Source of the DNA: Microcaldota archaeon
Lineage (GTDB): Archaea > Micrarchaeota > Micrarchaeia > Micrarchaeales > CABMGC01
DNA length: 62,545 nucleotides
Direction: 5' to 3'
NCBI GenBank assembly: GCA_021792235.1
Contig: JAJYVC010000002.1
Span: forward strand, 1 to 62,545
Shown here: positions 32,705-42,209 of the stretch, piece by piece
Numbering within the stretch: position 1 is the stretch's first letter
How the letters are laid out: every line of letters starts with the position of its first letter
Program-made: the position numbers and the translations under genes
Notes under the pieces: generated by a model
Told to the model about the DNA's origin: nothing
What the model saw: only the letters and a program-made list of their open reading frames with translations
Database searches by the model: none

Positions 32705-34438
32705 ATGACTAGCGTTGCACTGAGGATTGCGGGCGCACATGGAGATGGTGTCGAGTCCAGCGGAGCCCTTGTCATAAAAGTCGCTGCGAGGAACGGGCTT
32801 CATGTAGTTGCGTACAGGGGCTACGGATCGATAATAAGGGGAGGACACTGCTGGTATCAGGTCAGGATGGGCGACTCTGAGATGAACAGCTATGGAGACG
32901 GAATAGACATACTCATAGCGCTGAACCAGGAATCAATAGAGAACCAGAAGAGCCACCTCAACGACAAGGCAGTGGTAATCTATGATCCATCTAAGATAAA
33001 GGTAGATACGCTTGATGCAAGCAAGTACAGGCTCACGCCGATACCGCTTCTTGACATAGCAATAACTGCAAGCGGCGACCCTATAATGAGGAACACTGTT
33101 GCGCTTGGGGCCGCCATCAGGTTCCTGGGAATAGACATCTCTGCATTTGCAGAAGTGCTGAAAGGTCAATTCGGAAGAAAGGGAGAGAGCGTGGTTAACC
33201 AGAACGTCAAGGCGGCCACGGAAGGATACAACTACCAGGGAGTTCAGACAATATATTCACTCAGGGGAGACGGCAAGCACAGATACTCGCTTGACGGAAA
33301 TACTGCGCTTTCAATAGGCGCATACGCTGCGGGATGCAAGTTCTATTCCGCATATCCGATGACACCTGCAAGCAGCATACTTCACTGGTTTGCCGCGCAT
33401 GAGGACAAGGGGGTGATGCCCAAGCAGGTGGAAGATGAACTGGCTGCGATAAACATGGCGATAGGTGCGTCGGTTGCAGGTGTGCGCTCGATGTGCGGCA
33501 CGAGCGGCGGAGGATTCTCGCTGATGGTCGAAGGCTTAGGACTTGCGGGGATGATTGAGACGCCTCTGGTTGTCGTTGAATCGCAGAGGTCAGGGCCAAG
33601 CACTGGAGTTCCTACAAAGACTGAGCAGGGTGACATACTTTTCGTGATGCACGCATCGCAGGGAGAGTTTCCAAGGATAGTCGTGGCGCCTAGGAGCATC
33701 AAGGAATCATTCAAGGTAGCTGCAGATGCATTCAACCTGGCAGACAGGTATCAGGTGCCTGTCATAATAATGATGGACCTTTACCTCTCCGAGCATGTGG
33801 AGACATTGGATAGCTTAGATACTGAGAGCGTGCACATAGACAGAGGCAAGGTGGTGACGGAGAATACAGATGGAGGGAGATTCAAGAGGTATCTTATAAC
33901 TGATGACGGCGTGTCTCCAAGATCAATTCCTGGATCGAAAGGGCTCGAGTTCGTTGCAGGAAGCGACGAGCATACTGAATTCGGCGACCTTGTGACAGAC
34001 GCTCATGCAGGACTTGACTGGGCCATAGAAGTAAGGAAGAACATGCACTCGAAGAGGATGAGGAAAATAGAGACAATGCTAAAGAATGAGAGCGTATTCG
34101 TGCCAGAAGTGCTTAATGACGGCGCGGATTATTTCCTTGTGACGTTTGGCTCTACAACAGGGCCTGCACTTGACGCTATAAACTTGCTTAAGGCCGGGGG
34201 AAAGAACTTCGGACTCATCTCATTCAGCTACCTTATGCCTCTTGACAAGGAGAAGACGAAGAAGCTGCTTGAAGGCAGGAAGTTGATAAACGTTGAAGTA
34301 AATTACACAGGACAGCTTGCACAGGTGATAAGGATGAATACTGGAATCGAGATAACGCAGAGCATACTTAAATATGACGGAGAAGCGTTCACCGCCGAAG
34401 AAATCGCAAGGCAGGCGCTTGCGCTGGTAAGCAAGTGA
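32705..34438 (+). CDS. korA: 2-oxoacid:ferredoxin oxidoreductase, fused gamma-alpha subunit
   Basis: Residues ~1-190 are the gamma domain (IAGAHGDGVESSGALV; GYGSIIRGGHCWYQVR). The alpha domain follows with the YPMTPASS motif (YPITP type), MCGTSGGGFSLMVEGLGLAG and PTKTEQGDILF. A C-terminal transketolase-like domain completes the subunit. With the beta subunit it decarboxylates a 2-oxoacid to acyl-CoA and reduces ferredoxin. The two-subunit form without a ferredoxin domain is common in aerobic archaea. The exact 2-oxoacid is uncertain. ATG 32705 is preferred to the TTG one codon earlier. Confidence 0.93.
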   Translation: MTSVALRIAGAHGDGVESSGALVIKVAARNGLHVVAYRGYGSIIRGGHCWYQVRMGDSEMNSYGDGIDILIALNQESIENQKSHLNDKAVVIYDPSKIKVDTLDASKYRLTPIPLLDIAITASGDPIMRNTVALGAAIRFLGIDISAFAEVLKGQFGRKGESVVNQNVKAATEGYNYQGVQTIYSLRGDGKHRYSLDGNTALSIGAYAAGCKFYSAYPMTPASSILHWFAAHEDKGVMPKQVEDELAAINMAIGASVAGVRSMCGTSGGGFSLMVEGLGLAGMIETPLVVVESQRSGPSTGVPTKTEQGDILFVMHASQGEFPRIVVAPRSIKESFKVAADAFNLADRYQVPVIIMMDLYLSEHVETLDSLDTESVHIDRGKVVTENTDGGRFKRYLITDDGVSPRSIPGSKGLEFVAGSDEHTEFGDLVTDAHAGLDWAIEVRKNMHSKRMRKIETMLKNESVFVPEVLNDGADYFLVTFGSTTGPALDAINLLKAGGKNFGLISFSYLMPLDKEKTKKLLEGRKLINVEVNYTGQLAQVIRMNTGIEITQSILKYDGEAFTAEEIARQALALVSK

Positions 34439-34445
34439 TGATGTT

Positions 34446-35339
34446 ATGGTAGACACAAACGCTGCGGTAAAGCCAAAGCAGATCCTTACGTCGGGTGTGA
34501 AGCCCATATGGTGCCCAGGCTGTGGTGACTTCGGAGTACAGGCAGGCATAAACAAAGCACTAAGCGACCTTGGCATACCTAAGGAGAATGCCGTGATAGT
34601 ATCGGGCATTGGGTGCAGCTCATCGATGCCACACCCATTTGCCACATATGGCGTGCACAGCCTTCATGGAAGGCTGCTTCCGGTTGCAGCTGGAGTGAAG
34701 CTTGCTAATGATGATCTGACAGTTATAGGCGCCGGGGGTGACGGTGACGGGTACGGGATAGGAGTCGGACACCTGGTGCACAACGCAAGGAGAAACGTTG
34801 ACCTTACGTATATAGTCATGAACAATGAGATTTACGGCCTTACCACAGGACAGGCCTCTCCCACAAGCCTCTTTGGAATGAAGACAAAATCAACTCCTTT
34901 TGGATCCATAGAGAATCCAGAAAATCCGGTAGGACTGGCACTTGCCTCTGGAGCTACGTACGTTGCACGTGCATTCTCAGGAGACCCGATGCACATGGCG
35001 GAGATGATAAAGGGAGCCATACTGCACAAGGGCTTCTCACTAATAGATGTATTCAGCCCATGCGTTACATTCAACAATCTTAATACGTTCGACTGGTTCA
35101 GGAAGAGGGTGTACAAGCTTGATTCCGTCGGGCACGATGCAACAAGCATAAGCGCAGCGCTTGAGAGGTCGCTCGAGGCTGAAAAGACAAACTGGGAAAA
35201 GGTGCCCATAGGACTCTTCTACAAGGTTGAGAAGCCGCATTACGCGCAGCTCGACATGACGCTGAAGAAGGGATCGCTGCTTAAGCAGCCGATGCCGACA
35301 AAAGACCAGGTCGGCGAGATACTTGAGGAGTACAAATAA
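34446..35339 (+). CDS. korB: 2-oxoacid:ferredoxin oxidoreductase, beta subunit
   Basis: 297 aa TPP-binding subunit. Cysteines for a [4Fe-4S] cluster are in IWCPGCGDFG and GIGCSS, with a further one in SPCVTFNN. TPP/Mg binding is shown by GAGGDGDGYGIG followed by MNNEIYGLTTGQ. It begins 7 nt after the alpha subunit stop and is followed 9 nt later by HMG-CoA synthase, so acyl-CoA production and mevalonate genes may share a transcript. Confidence 0.95.
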   Translation: MVDTNAAVKPKQILTSGVKPIWCPGCGDFGVQAGINKALSDLGIPKENAVIVSGIGCSSSMPHPFATYGVHSLHGRLLPVAAGVKLANDDLTVIGAGGDGDGYGIGVGHLVHNARRNVDLTYIVMNNEIYGLTTGQASPTSLFGMKTKSTPFGSIENPENPVGLALASGATYVARAFSGDPMHMAEMIKGAILHKGFSLIDVFSPCVTFNNLNTFDWFRKRVYKLDSVGHDATSISAALERSLEAEKTNWEKVPIGLFYKVEKPHYAQLDMTLKKGSLLKQPMPTKDQVGEILEEYK

Positions 35340-35348
35340 GTGGAAACG

Positions 35349-36398
35349 ATGGCGGGAATAGTAGGCTACGGGGTTCATATTCCAATATACAGGATAAAGG
35401 TAGAGGACATCGCAAAGGTCTGGAGCGAGGATGCGGAGAGCATAAAGAAAGGGCTTAACATAAGGGAGAAGAGCGTTCCGGGAAAGGATGAGGATGCCGC
35501 AACAATAGCGGTAGAGGCTGCAAGGCGCGCAATAAGGCACGCAGGCATAGATGCTACTGAGCTTGGAGCACTCTACGCCGGATCAGAATCGCACCCTTAT
35601 GCTGTGAAGCCCACTGCTACAGTCGTATCTGCTGGGATAGAGGCCGGGAACAAGCTCATGGTTGCTGATCTTGAATTCGCGTGCAAGGCAGGCACTGCCG
35701 GAATGCAGATGATTATGGGCCTTATAGACAGCGGCATGATAAGGTATGGCATGGCGATAGGCACAGATACTTCGCAGGGAAGACCTGGAGATGCGCTTGA
35801 ATACACTGCCAGTGCAGGAGGCGCGGCGTTCATTCTTGGGAAGGACAAGAATGGGATCATAGCTAATGTAGTCAAGACTGTGAGCTTCACATCTGATACC
35901 CCTGACTTCTGGAGGAGGGAGGGCGCAAGCTTCCCTTCGCATGGTGGAAGGTTCACAGGCGAACCGGGATATTTCAGGCACATAACCGGCGCGACAAAGC
36001 TGCTCTTTGAGGAAACTGGGATGAAGCCCTCTGATTTCGACTATGCTGTGTTCCACCAGCCCAACGGCAAGTTCCCGAAGATGGTGGCCGCGCAACTTGG
36101 ATTTACCGAGAAGCAGATAGAGAGGGGGCTGATGACGCCGATAATAGGAAATACATACTCAGGTTCGTCATTGATAGGCCTGGCGGCAACCCTTGACGTG
36201 GCCAAGCCAGGTCAGAAAATACTTGTAACGAGCTTTGGATCAGGGGCTGGAAGCGACTCGTTCGCGATAGAGGTAACGGACAATATTGATTCTAAGAGGA
36301 AGAACCTGGAAAAGGTCATGGACATAGTGGAAAGGCACAAGACATACATAGATTATTCAGCATACCTCAAGAACAGGGGGTCTATAAGGAAAACCTAG
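35349..36398 (+). CDS. HMG-CoA synthase
   Basis: 349 aa archaeal type: MAGIVGYGVHIPIYRIKVED, general acid E80 in GSESHPYAVKPTA, nucleophile C112 in FACKAGTAGMQ, and H236 in AVFHQPNGKFP. It condenses acetyl-CoA with acetoacetyl-CoA. The GTG nine bases upstream is less family-like than the ATG used. The gene order synthase-thiolase-DUF35 matches the archaeal complex that channels acetoacetyl-CoA. Confidence 0.96.
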   Translation: MAGIVGYGVHIPIYRIKVEDIAKVWSEDAESIKKGLNIREKSVPGKDEDAATIAVEAARRAIRHAGIDATELGALYAGSESHPYAVKPTATVVSAGIEAGNKLMVADLEFACKAGTAGMQMIMGLIDSGMIRYGMAIGTDTSQGRPGDALEYTASAGGAAFILGKDKNGIIANVVKTVSFTSDTPDFWRREGASFPSHGGRFTGEPGYFRHITGATKLLFEETGMKPSDFDYAVFHQPNGKFPKMVAAQLGFTEKQIERGLMTPIIGNTYSGSSLIGLAATLDVAKPGQKILVTSFGSGAGSDSFAIEVTDNIDSKRKNLEKVMDIVERHKTYIDYSAYLKNRGSIRKT

Positions 36399-36405
36399 TG
36401 TTTGC

Positions 36406-37569
36406 ATGAGAGATGTAGCAATAGTTGGAGTGGGGCTGACAAGATTCGGAGAGAGATGGAACTCCGGGCTTAAGGAGCTCATGGCCGAGGCAGGCCTAGC
36501 TGCGCTAGAGGATGCAAGCGTGTCTAGCCGCGACGTGGAGATGCTTTACGGAGGCACGATGGCCTCTGGAAAATTCGTAGGACAGGAGCATACAGCAGCG
36601 CTTATGGCAGATCAGCTAGGATTCAGCAACATACCTGCGGTAAGAATAGAGAATGCATGCGCAAGCGGCGGCAGCGCGCTTAGGCAAGGATACATAGCGG
36701 TGGCAAGCGGAATACACGATGTTGTGGTTGTAGGTGGAGTGGAGAAGATGACTGACGTGACTGCATCTGAGGCGACCACTGCGCTGGGAGGTGCAGGAGA
36801 TCAGGAATGGGAGCTTTTCCAGGGCATAACGTTCCCCGGACTTTATGCGCTCATAGCCAAGAGACATATGTTCGAATACGGGACAACTGAGGAGCAGATG
36901 GCAAGCGTCGCTGTCAAGAACCATGAGAACGCTTGCAAGAACCAGTTTGCACAGTTCAGGAAGTCGCTCACAGTAGATGAGGTCATGAGATCAAAGGTAG
37001 TATCTGACCCGCTCAAGCTGCTTGATTGCTCACCCATATCTGACGGTGCAGCAGCGGTCGTTCTGGCGCCTCTTGAGACTGCCAAGAAGTACAACGACAC
37101 GCCTATAAAGATTATGGCAAGCGCACAGGCAAGCGACACGCTCAGGCTCGCGGATAGGGAGAAGCTTACCGAGCTCAAGGCCACGAAGCTGGCTGCTCAG
37201 AATGCGTACAAGCAGGCAAAGGTGACTGCAAAGGATATTGATGTTGTTGAGGTGCACGACTGCTTCACCATAGCAGAGATTCTTGCGATGGAGGACCTTG
37301 GAATATACCAAAAAGGCAAGGCAGCAAAGGCGATAGCGGATGGAGAGACCGCGCTGAACGGTAAGGTGTCAGTAAATACCAGCGGCGGACTGAAGGGATG
37401 CGGGCATCCTGTCGGTGCGACTGGAGTCAAGCAGGCTGCTGAGATAGTATGGCAGCTCAGGGGAGAGGCAAAGGACAGGCAGGTAAAAGACGCGGAGATT
37501 GGAATGACCCACAATGTGGGAGGAAGCGGAGCCACTGCTGTGGTGCACATATACAAAAGGGCCGATTAA
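36406..37569 (+). CDS. Acetyl-CoA C-acetyltransferase (thiolase)
   Basis: 387 aa: nucleophile C85 in ENACASGGSALRQG, VEVHDCFTIAEI with the active-site His, and SGGLKGCGHPVGATG with the second cysteine/His pair. It forms acetoacetyl-CoA from two acetyl-CoA. It belongs to the archaeal SCP2-like thiolases that work with the adjacent HMG-CoA synthase and DUF35 protein. Eight nt separate it from the synthase and 2 nt from DUF35. Confidence 0.95.
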   Translation: MRDVAIVGVGLTRFGERWNSGLKELMAEAGLAALEDASVSSRDVEMLYGGTMASGKFVGQEHTAALMADQLGFSNIPAVRIENACASGGSALRQGYIAVASGIHDVVVVGGVEKMTDVTASEATTALGGAGDQEWELFQGITFPGLYALIAKRHMFEYGTTEEQMASVAVKNHENACKNQFAQFRKSLTVDEVMRSKVVSDPLKLLDCSPISDGAAAVVLAPLETAKKYNDTPIKIMASAQASDTLRLADREKLTELKATKLAAQNAYKQAKVTAKDIDVVEVHDCFTIAEILAMEDLGIYQKGKAAKAIADGETALNGKVSVNTSGGLKGCGHPVGATGVKQAAEIVWQLRGEAKDRQVKDAEIGMTHNVGGSGATAVVHIYKRAD

Positions 37570-37571
37570 TC

Positions 37572-37967
37572 ATGGAGAGATCATCATCCAGCCTCTGGAG
37601 AAAGATAAGGGCAAGGTACAACCTTGTAGGAAACGTATGCGAAAACTGCAGCACTGCATACTTCCCTCCAAGGATAGTGTGCAGGAAGTGCGGGAGGAAG
37701 TCCAAGATGGAGGAGAAGAGGTTCAACGGTGACGGGGAGATATTTTCATTTACAAAGATAAGGGTACCACCGGACACCTTCAAGGATGAGGCGCCTTATT
37801 TCATAGGGATAATAAAGCTCAAGGAAGGACCCATGGTCGAAGGCCACATAATAGACAATGGCGTCGAACCTGAGATAGGGGGAAAGGTAAGGGCGCAGTT
37901 CAGGAAGATGTACGTGGAAGGAGATGAAGGACTGATATACTACCACTACAAGTTCGAGCCCCTCTGA
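37572..37967 (+). CDS. DUF35 OB-fold scaffold of the thiolase/HMG-CoA synthase complex
   Basis: A rubredoxin-like zinc ribbon (C23, C26, C37, C40 in CENCSTAYFPPRIVCRKC) is followed by an OB-fold (GEIFSFTKIRVPPDTFKDEA; PYFIGIIKLKEGPMVEGHI). 131 aa is normal. In the known archaeal complex this protein bridges the two enzymes and shares the CoA tunnel. The ATG at 37572 directly follows the thiolase stop; the long frame upstream is inside the thiolase gene. Its last 22 nt overlap the end of the convergent small membrane protein gene. Confidence 0.93.
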   Translation: MERSSSSLWRKIRARYNLVGNVCENCSTAYFPPRIVCRKCGRKSKMEEKRFNGDGEIFSFTKIRVPPDTFKDEAPYFIGIIKLKEGPMVEGHIIDNGVEPEIGGKVRAQFRKMYVEGDEGLIYYHYKFEPL

Positions 37968-38173
37968 GAGTTCTTGCTCACTGATTTTGCAAGCATTTTA
38001 TCCACAATCTTGGTCCTGTTAGTTATATAGTAGGTAAGGGCAGATATGATCACAGCAATTATACCGAGGTAAAGGAACCGGTATCCCAGCCCTTGCGCGC
38101 CTTCTAGATATCCAGTGTATATTGATAAGATACCTGTGACCAACCAGCCGGCTATCTGCAGCTTGTATCTCAT
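37946..38173 (-). CDS. Small two-helix membrane protein, 75 aa
   Basis: No family recognised. Two hydrophobic segments (LQIAGWLVTGILSIYTGYL; FLYLGIIAVIISALTYYI) are followed by a basic tail (NRTKIVDKMLAKSVSK). The ATG follows the Nudix stop with no gap (TAGATG), so it is probably translated from the same message. The real gene status rests on that coupling and on the clean membrane pattern. Confidence 0.6.
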   Translation of the reverse strand: MRYKLQIAGWLVTGILSIYTGYLEGAQGLGYRFLYLGIIAVIISALTYYITNRTKIVDKMLAKSVSKNSQRGSNL

Positions 38174-38662
38174 CTACACAACTTTATCCTTGAATTTTAC
38201 AGTGTATTCTACGACCCTTTTATTGCGCTTGTCGTAATACATGTATATGTCGAATCGTCTTGCTTGAAGCATCAGGTCAATCCAATACTTGTCATCGTCC
38301 CACATGCGGTCGAATGGCAGATCCTTTATCCTGAACCATCTCACTGGACCTTCCTCAGTCGACTTTATCCTTCCCGAGAATTTCCTTGCAGAGAACAGGA
38401 AGCCTTCTATGGACAGCTCCTTCCTTCCGTTCATGAAGAAGTAGAGTTTGCCGTGGAAGAACGGGTTGAGCATTCTTATCCCCGTTTCCTCCAGTGTCTC
38501 CCTTATGGCGCACTGTTCTGGAGTCTCCCCCTTTTCGAACTTGCCGCCAGGCCCGTTCCACTTTCCCTTGCTTACGCCACGTGTAGCCTCCTTGAGCAGC
38601 AGCTTGTTTCCGTTTATTATGTGGCATAGAGTAGCGCGCAGTACCAAGACATCATCCTTCAA
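38174..38662 (-). CDS. Nudix hydrolase (8-oxo-dGTPase/MTH1-like)
   Basis: The Nudix box is complete: GKFEKGETPEQCAIRETLEE followed by TGI. The preceding KWNGPGGK and the following FFHGKLYFFMNG with WFRIKDLPFDRMWDDDKYW resemble MTH1-type enzymes that cleanse oxidised purine dNTPs. The substrate is not provable from sequence. Its start overlaps the Sua5 stop by 11 nt. Confidence 0.85.
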   Translation of the reverse strand: MKDDVLVLRATLCHIINGNKLLLKEATRGVSKGKWNGPGGKFEKGETPEQCAIRETLEETGIRMLNPFFHGKLYFFMNGRKELSIEGFLFSARKFSGRIKSTEEGPVRWFRIKDLPFDRMWDDDKYWIDLMLQARRFDIYMYYDKRNKRVVEYTVKFKDKVV

Positions 38663-39707
38663 TTAGATTGCAAAAGCCTTTTTCATCTGAAAAGTATTTA
38701 TTTGAGCATGCTTTCCTTATCCTGTTCATTATGGCGATGCCTATCCCTGATTCGTCGAAGCTCTCTATTATCCCGAACTTTGACTTCTTGCTGTCCAGAG
38801 CTATCAGGGCACTGAATAGGTTATGCGCAATCTCGTGGGGCCTTGACCTGTTGCCCAGATCCAGCACCCCTGCAGAGCAGCTTTTCATCGCAGCGCATGA
38901 TTCTTTCGAGCCTATGAACGTGAACTTCCCGCTGCTTCCCGATCTTTTTATTATAGATGGAAGCCTGCCGATATCTCCTATAAACAAGTATATCGGCTTT
39001 TCCGGTGAATAGTGCCGGTATTTCATGCCTGGACTCGGTGGTCTTGATACGCCTTTTGATGCGAAGGCCATTTTTGGCCACCTGCCGAATGCCTCCCTCA
39101 CGTGCTCCGGAGTGTATGATCCGGGGCGAAGAATTGAAAGGTCGGAAAGCCTTAGTACTGTTGACTCTATGCCTATTTCTGTGCTGCCGGAATCTATTAT
39201 TGCATCCACCTTTCCCATGAAATACCTCTTCGCATTTGTAGCGTCTGTTGATGATGGCCTTTTGGAGATGTTGGCACTTGGAGCGGCTATCGGAACACCG
39301 CTGCGTTTTATGAGCTCAAGGGCTATACTGTTGTCAGGCATCCTCATTGCAACGGTCCTTAAACCACCCGTAACCGTCTTAGGCACAGATTCCTTGGCCT
39401 TTACCACTACTGTGAGAGGTCCGGGCCATTCGTGCGATAGTATGCGCGAATATCTTGCAGGTATGTCACCTACTGATTTTGCCATCTTCATGCTTGACAC
39501 ATGGACTATGAGCGGATTGTCTGGTGCCCTTCCTTTTATCCTGTATATCTTCCTGCATGCATCTTCATTGAATGCGCTTGCGCCTATTCCGTAGACCGTC
39601 TCGGTGGGAAAGACAACGATGCCGCCACTGCGTATGATGTCTGCAGCGGATCTTATACTCCTTGTCTTTGTGCGGCTAGCGGACCTTAGATTAAGTACCA
39701 TGGTCAT
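38652..39707 (-). CDS. sua5: L-threonylcarbamoyladenylate synthase (Sua5/TsaC family)
   Basis: The YrdC domain spans residues ~15-205 (IRSGGIVVFPTETVYGIGAS; KIYRIKGRAPDNPLIVHV; GVPIAAPSANISKRPSST), with a linker RPPSPGMKYRHYSPEKPIYL leading into the C-terminal Sua5 domain. At 351 aa it is the two-domain Sua5 form. It makes the threonylcarbamoyl donor for t6A37 of ANN-decoding tRNAs. ATG 39701 is an alternative start two codons in. Confidence 0.95.
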   Translation of the reverse strand: MTMVLNLRSASRTKTRSIRSAADIIRSGGIVVFPTETVYGIGASAFNEDACRKIYRIKGRAPDNPLIVHVSSMKMAKSVGDIPARYSRILSHEWPGPLTVVVKAKESVPKTVTGGLRTVAMRMPDNSIALELIKRSGVPIAAPSANISKRPSSTDATNAKRYFMGKVDAIIDSGSTEIGIESTVLRLSDLSILRPGSYTPEHVREAFGRWPKMAFASKGVSRPPSPGMKYRHYSPEKPIYLFIGDIGRLPSIIKRSGSSGKFTFIGSKESCAAMKSCSAGVLDLGNRSRPHEIAHNLFSALIALDSKKSKFGIIESFDESGIGIAIMNRIRKACSNKYFSDEKGFCNLIEG

Positions 39708-39727
39708 TGTTACATCTTCTGGGATTT

Positions 39728-40468
39728 TTACTTGAATATAGAGTCGCTTATGCTGCTAGCGGCTATATCGGCAGGGTTGATTATCGTTGCCTTGCCTGAT
39801 GCGATGTTCCTGAGGTGGTGCTCGGCATCCTTGCTTGGCGCAACTACTACTATCTTTGCAGATCCTGCGAGCTCCTTTGCCACAAGGAGGGAGTATATTG
39901 CCCTTGAGCTGTCCTTGACATCTATAATTATGGCTTTGGCTTTGTTAGGAGCGAATTCAGCCAGTTCGATATCAGAAGTTGCATCGGCAATGTATGCTTT
40001 GTACCCAAGCTTCTTCATGTGCTCCGCCGTTTCCTGCTCTGAAGTTATGATTATGAACCTTTCCTTCCTTTCGTAGAGCTTCTCGGCAAGATACGTGTTT
40101 GTAGCGCCTGAGCCTATCAGGATTACGTGCTTGCTTAGGCCCCTCTTCTCGAAACTGCTGACTCTCCCTGTAAATATTTGTATTCTATCGTTCATAAACT
40201 CACTAGATATGGCAACTATTATGCTGAAGAATATTCCTATTCCTATTATTATAAGGGTCATTGTGAAGATCTTTGCTGAATCTGACACAGGATATATGTT
40301 CCCATAGCCTACGGTGGATATAGTAACTATGGTAAAGAACGCAGCATCTAGGAGGGATATGCTTGTATTAAAGCCTCCCCTCTGGCCAAGTGTGTACGTG
40401 CCTGCCACACCGAAAGCCAGCAGTAGTATTATTACAAATATGTAGATGATTATTTCAGTGCGTTTCAT
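39728..40468 (-). CDS. Two-TM potassium channel with RCK (TrkA-N) domain
   Basis: The first helix is residues ~5-27. The pore helix and selectivity filter read FFTIVTISTVGYGNIYP, and the second helix ~68-92. A cytoplasmic Rossmann RCK domain follows (HVILIGSGATNTYLAEKLYE; KLGYKAYIADATSDIELAEF). No TrkA-C domain is present. It is an MthK-like tetrameric K+ channel gated by a ligand on the RCK ring. Confidence 0.92.
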   Translation of the reverse strand: MKRTEIIIYIFVIILLLAFGVAGTYTLGQRGGFNTSISLLDAAFFTIVTISTVGYGNIYPVSDSAKIFTMTLIIIGIGIFFSIIVAISSEFMNDRIQIFTGRVSSFEKRGLSKHVILIGSGATNTYLAEKLYERKERFIIITSEQETAEHMKKLGYKAYIADATSDIELAEFAPNKAKAIIIDVKDSSRAIYSLLVAKELAGSAKIVVVAPSKDAEHHLRNIASGKATIINPADIAASSISDSIFK

Positions 40469-40524
40469 TTTCCAGACCTATAATCTATGCAACGTTCATG
40501 AATTTATATTTGCGTATATGTGGC

Positions 40525-41433
40525 TCATACGCCATGTTTTCTGAGGCGCTCGCGCTTTTCCATGATGCTGGACCAGAAGCTTGTTGTGCGCCTTGTAAAC
40601 CCAGTTAGCCTTGACGCGATAGGCCTTATGCTCCTGTCTTCAGCTTCATCTATCTCTTCTATCTCGGTCTTGCTGAGCTTGAGTTCAACCGCCTGGACAT
40701 TCTCGCGTACGTGCGCTATGCTGGCGGCCTTGGGTATGGGCACCACGTCTTCCTTAGATATCAGCCAGCTTATTGCCACCTGGAATGGGCTCTTCCCATG
40801 ATGCACACCTATCCTGTAAAGCACAGGAAATGTGCGGGTCTGCTTTAGCTTGCTAAGCTCGCCCTTTCCTAGAGGGCTGTATGCTATCATTGTGATTTTC
40901 TCTTCCCTGCAGAAATCGCCCAGATGATCCACTATCTCCCTCACAAAAGGGCTGTACTCTACCTGATTGGAGACTATCTCCTCGGATTTCAAGGCGTCCT
41001 GCGCCTCGATCATTTCCTCTACTGAGAAGTTGCTCACGCCTATGTGCCTTATCTTGCCCAGCTTGGCAAGGTGCTCCATCGCCCTCATAGTCTCCTTTAT
41101 GGGTATGTTGGGATTGGGCCAGTGGAGCTGGTAGAGGTCGATTGCCTTTATGCCGAGCTCCTTGAGGCTTCTGTTGCACGCCTTTATAACGTCATCGTAC
41201 GCGAAATGATCAGGAGAGACTTTCGTCGCTATGAACACGTCCTCTCCCTTTATCGCCATGCCAACGGCGCCTTCGCTGTGGTACATCTTCGCAGTGTCTA
41301 TGAAGTTAATGCCTAGGCTAATGCCCTCCCTAAGCGCAGCGATCTCGGCATCGGGATTGTAGCCAAGCTTCCAAGTGCCCATGCCTACGCAGGATATCCT
41401 CTCCCCGGTCTTTCCCAATTCTCTGTATTCCAT
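40525..41433 (-). CDS. Aldo-keto reductase
   Basis: 302 aa TIM barrel: GMGTWKLGYNPDAEIAALRE, FIDTAKMYHSEGAVGMAIKG with catalytic Asp and Tyr, the lysine in FIATKVSPDHF, IDLYQLHWPNP with the active-site His, and a NADP-binding end DVVPIPKAASIAHVRENVQA. It reduces an aldehyde or ketone with NAD(P)H; the substrate is unknown. It stands alone between a K+ channel gene and a divergent hydrolase gene. Confidence 0.92.
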   Translation of the reverse strand: MEYRELGKTGERISCVGMGTWKLGYNPDAEIAALREGISLGINFIDTAKMYHSEGAVGMAIKGEDVFIATKVSPDHFAYDDVIKACNRSLKELGIKAIDLYQLHWPNPNIPIKETMRAMEHLAKLGKIRHIGVSNFSVEEMIEAQDALKSEEIVSNQVEYSPFVREIVDHLGDFCREEKITMIAYSPLGKGELSKLKQTRTFPVLYRIGVHHGKSPFQVAISWLISKEDVVPIPKAASIAHVRENVQAVELKLSKTEIEEIDEAEDRSIRPIASRLTGFTRRTTSFWSSIMEKRERLRKHGV

Positions 41434-41474
41434 GCTCCATTTTATGCTTTCAATATTTTATATGTTGCTGCGCA

Positions 41475-42209
41475 TTGAATAGTGTGGATCTGGTAAACGA
41501 TTTTGAGACTGAATACTTTGATTCCAAGTACGGCAGATTGCATTATGTGCACCATAAAGGCAATGGACCTACTATAATTTTCGTGCATGGTTTTGCAGGC
41601 AGCATAAGGAGCTGGACAAGGCTCATGAAGTGCGTTCCTGAAAACCTTGACATTTACCTTTTAGACCTGCTAGGGCATGGAGAATCTGAGGCGCCTGACG
41701 CGGAGTATTCATTTGGCATGCATTACGAGACAGTGGTCGGATTTGTGGCAGGGCTTGGGCTTAAGGATTATTACATGTTCGGCCATTCGTATGGCGGTTG
41801 GATTGCAGCGAGATACGCGATGGAAGAGACGCTTGCCGGGATAATACTTGAGGATGCTGCAGGACTGAAGGAATTTGCAGAAGAAAGATACGCCAGAAAT
41901 CCCGATTACAGAGAGGATATGATTAGGAAGGCCGCGCAGATAAATCCGCATGAGACCGTGCTGAGGAGGATGCTTGAAGCCGACAACGAGGATTTTTATC
42001 TCACGCCTAGCGGACTTGCCAGGATAGATTCTAGAACACTGATAATATGGGGCGGCAACGACACTACAGTTGATATAAAATATTCAAGGATATTCAGGAA
42101 GGCCATACCTAATAGCAGACTAGTTGTACTGGAGCCTGAGAGGCATACGCCGCATTACAGCAATCCGGAAGCGGTCTCGAAGCTACTGATGGACTTTGTA
42201 ATGGGTTGA
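41475..42209 (+). CDS. Alpha/beta-fold hydrolase
   Basis: 244 aa: oxyanion region IFVHGFAGSIRSW, DLLGHGESEAP, nucleophile serine in FGHSYGGWIAARYA, acid in IIWGGNDTTV, and His in LEPERHTPHYSNPEAV. It has a lipase/esterase-like or C-C hydrolase fold; the substrate is unknown. The start is TTG 41475 or GTG 41484; a TTTATATG box ~25 nt before the GTG favours a leaderless message from there. Confidence 0.9.
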   Translation: MNSVDLVNDFETEYFDSKYGRLHYVHHKGNGPTIIFVHGFAGSIRSWTRLMKCVPENLDIYLLDLLGHGESEAPDAEYSFGMHYETVVGFVAGLGLKDYYMFGHSYGGWIAARYAMEETLAGIILEDAAGLKEFAEERYARNPDYREDMIRKAAQINPHETVLRRMLEADNEDFYLTPSGLARIDSRTLIIWGGNDTTVDIKYSRIFRKAIPNSRLVVLEPERHTPHYSNPEAVSKLLMDFVMG

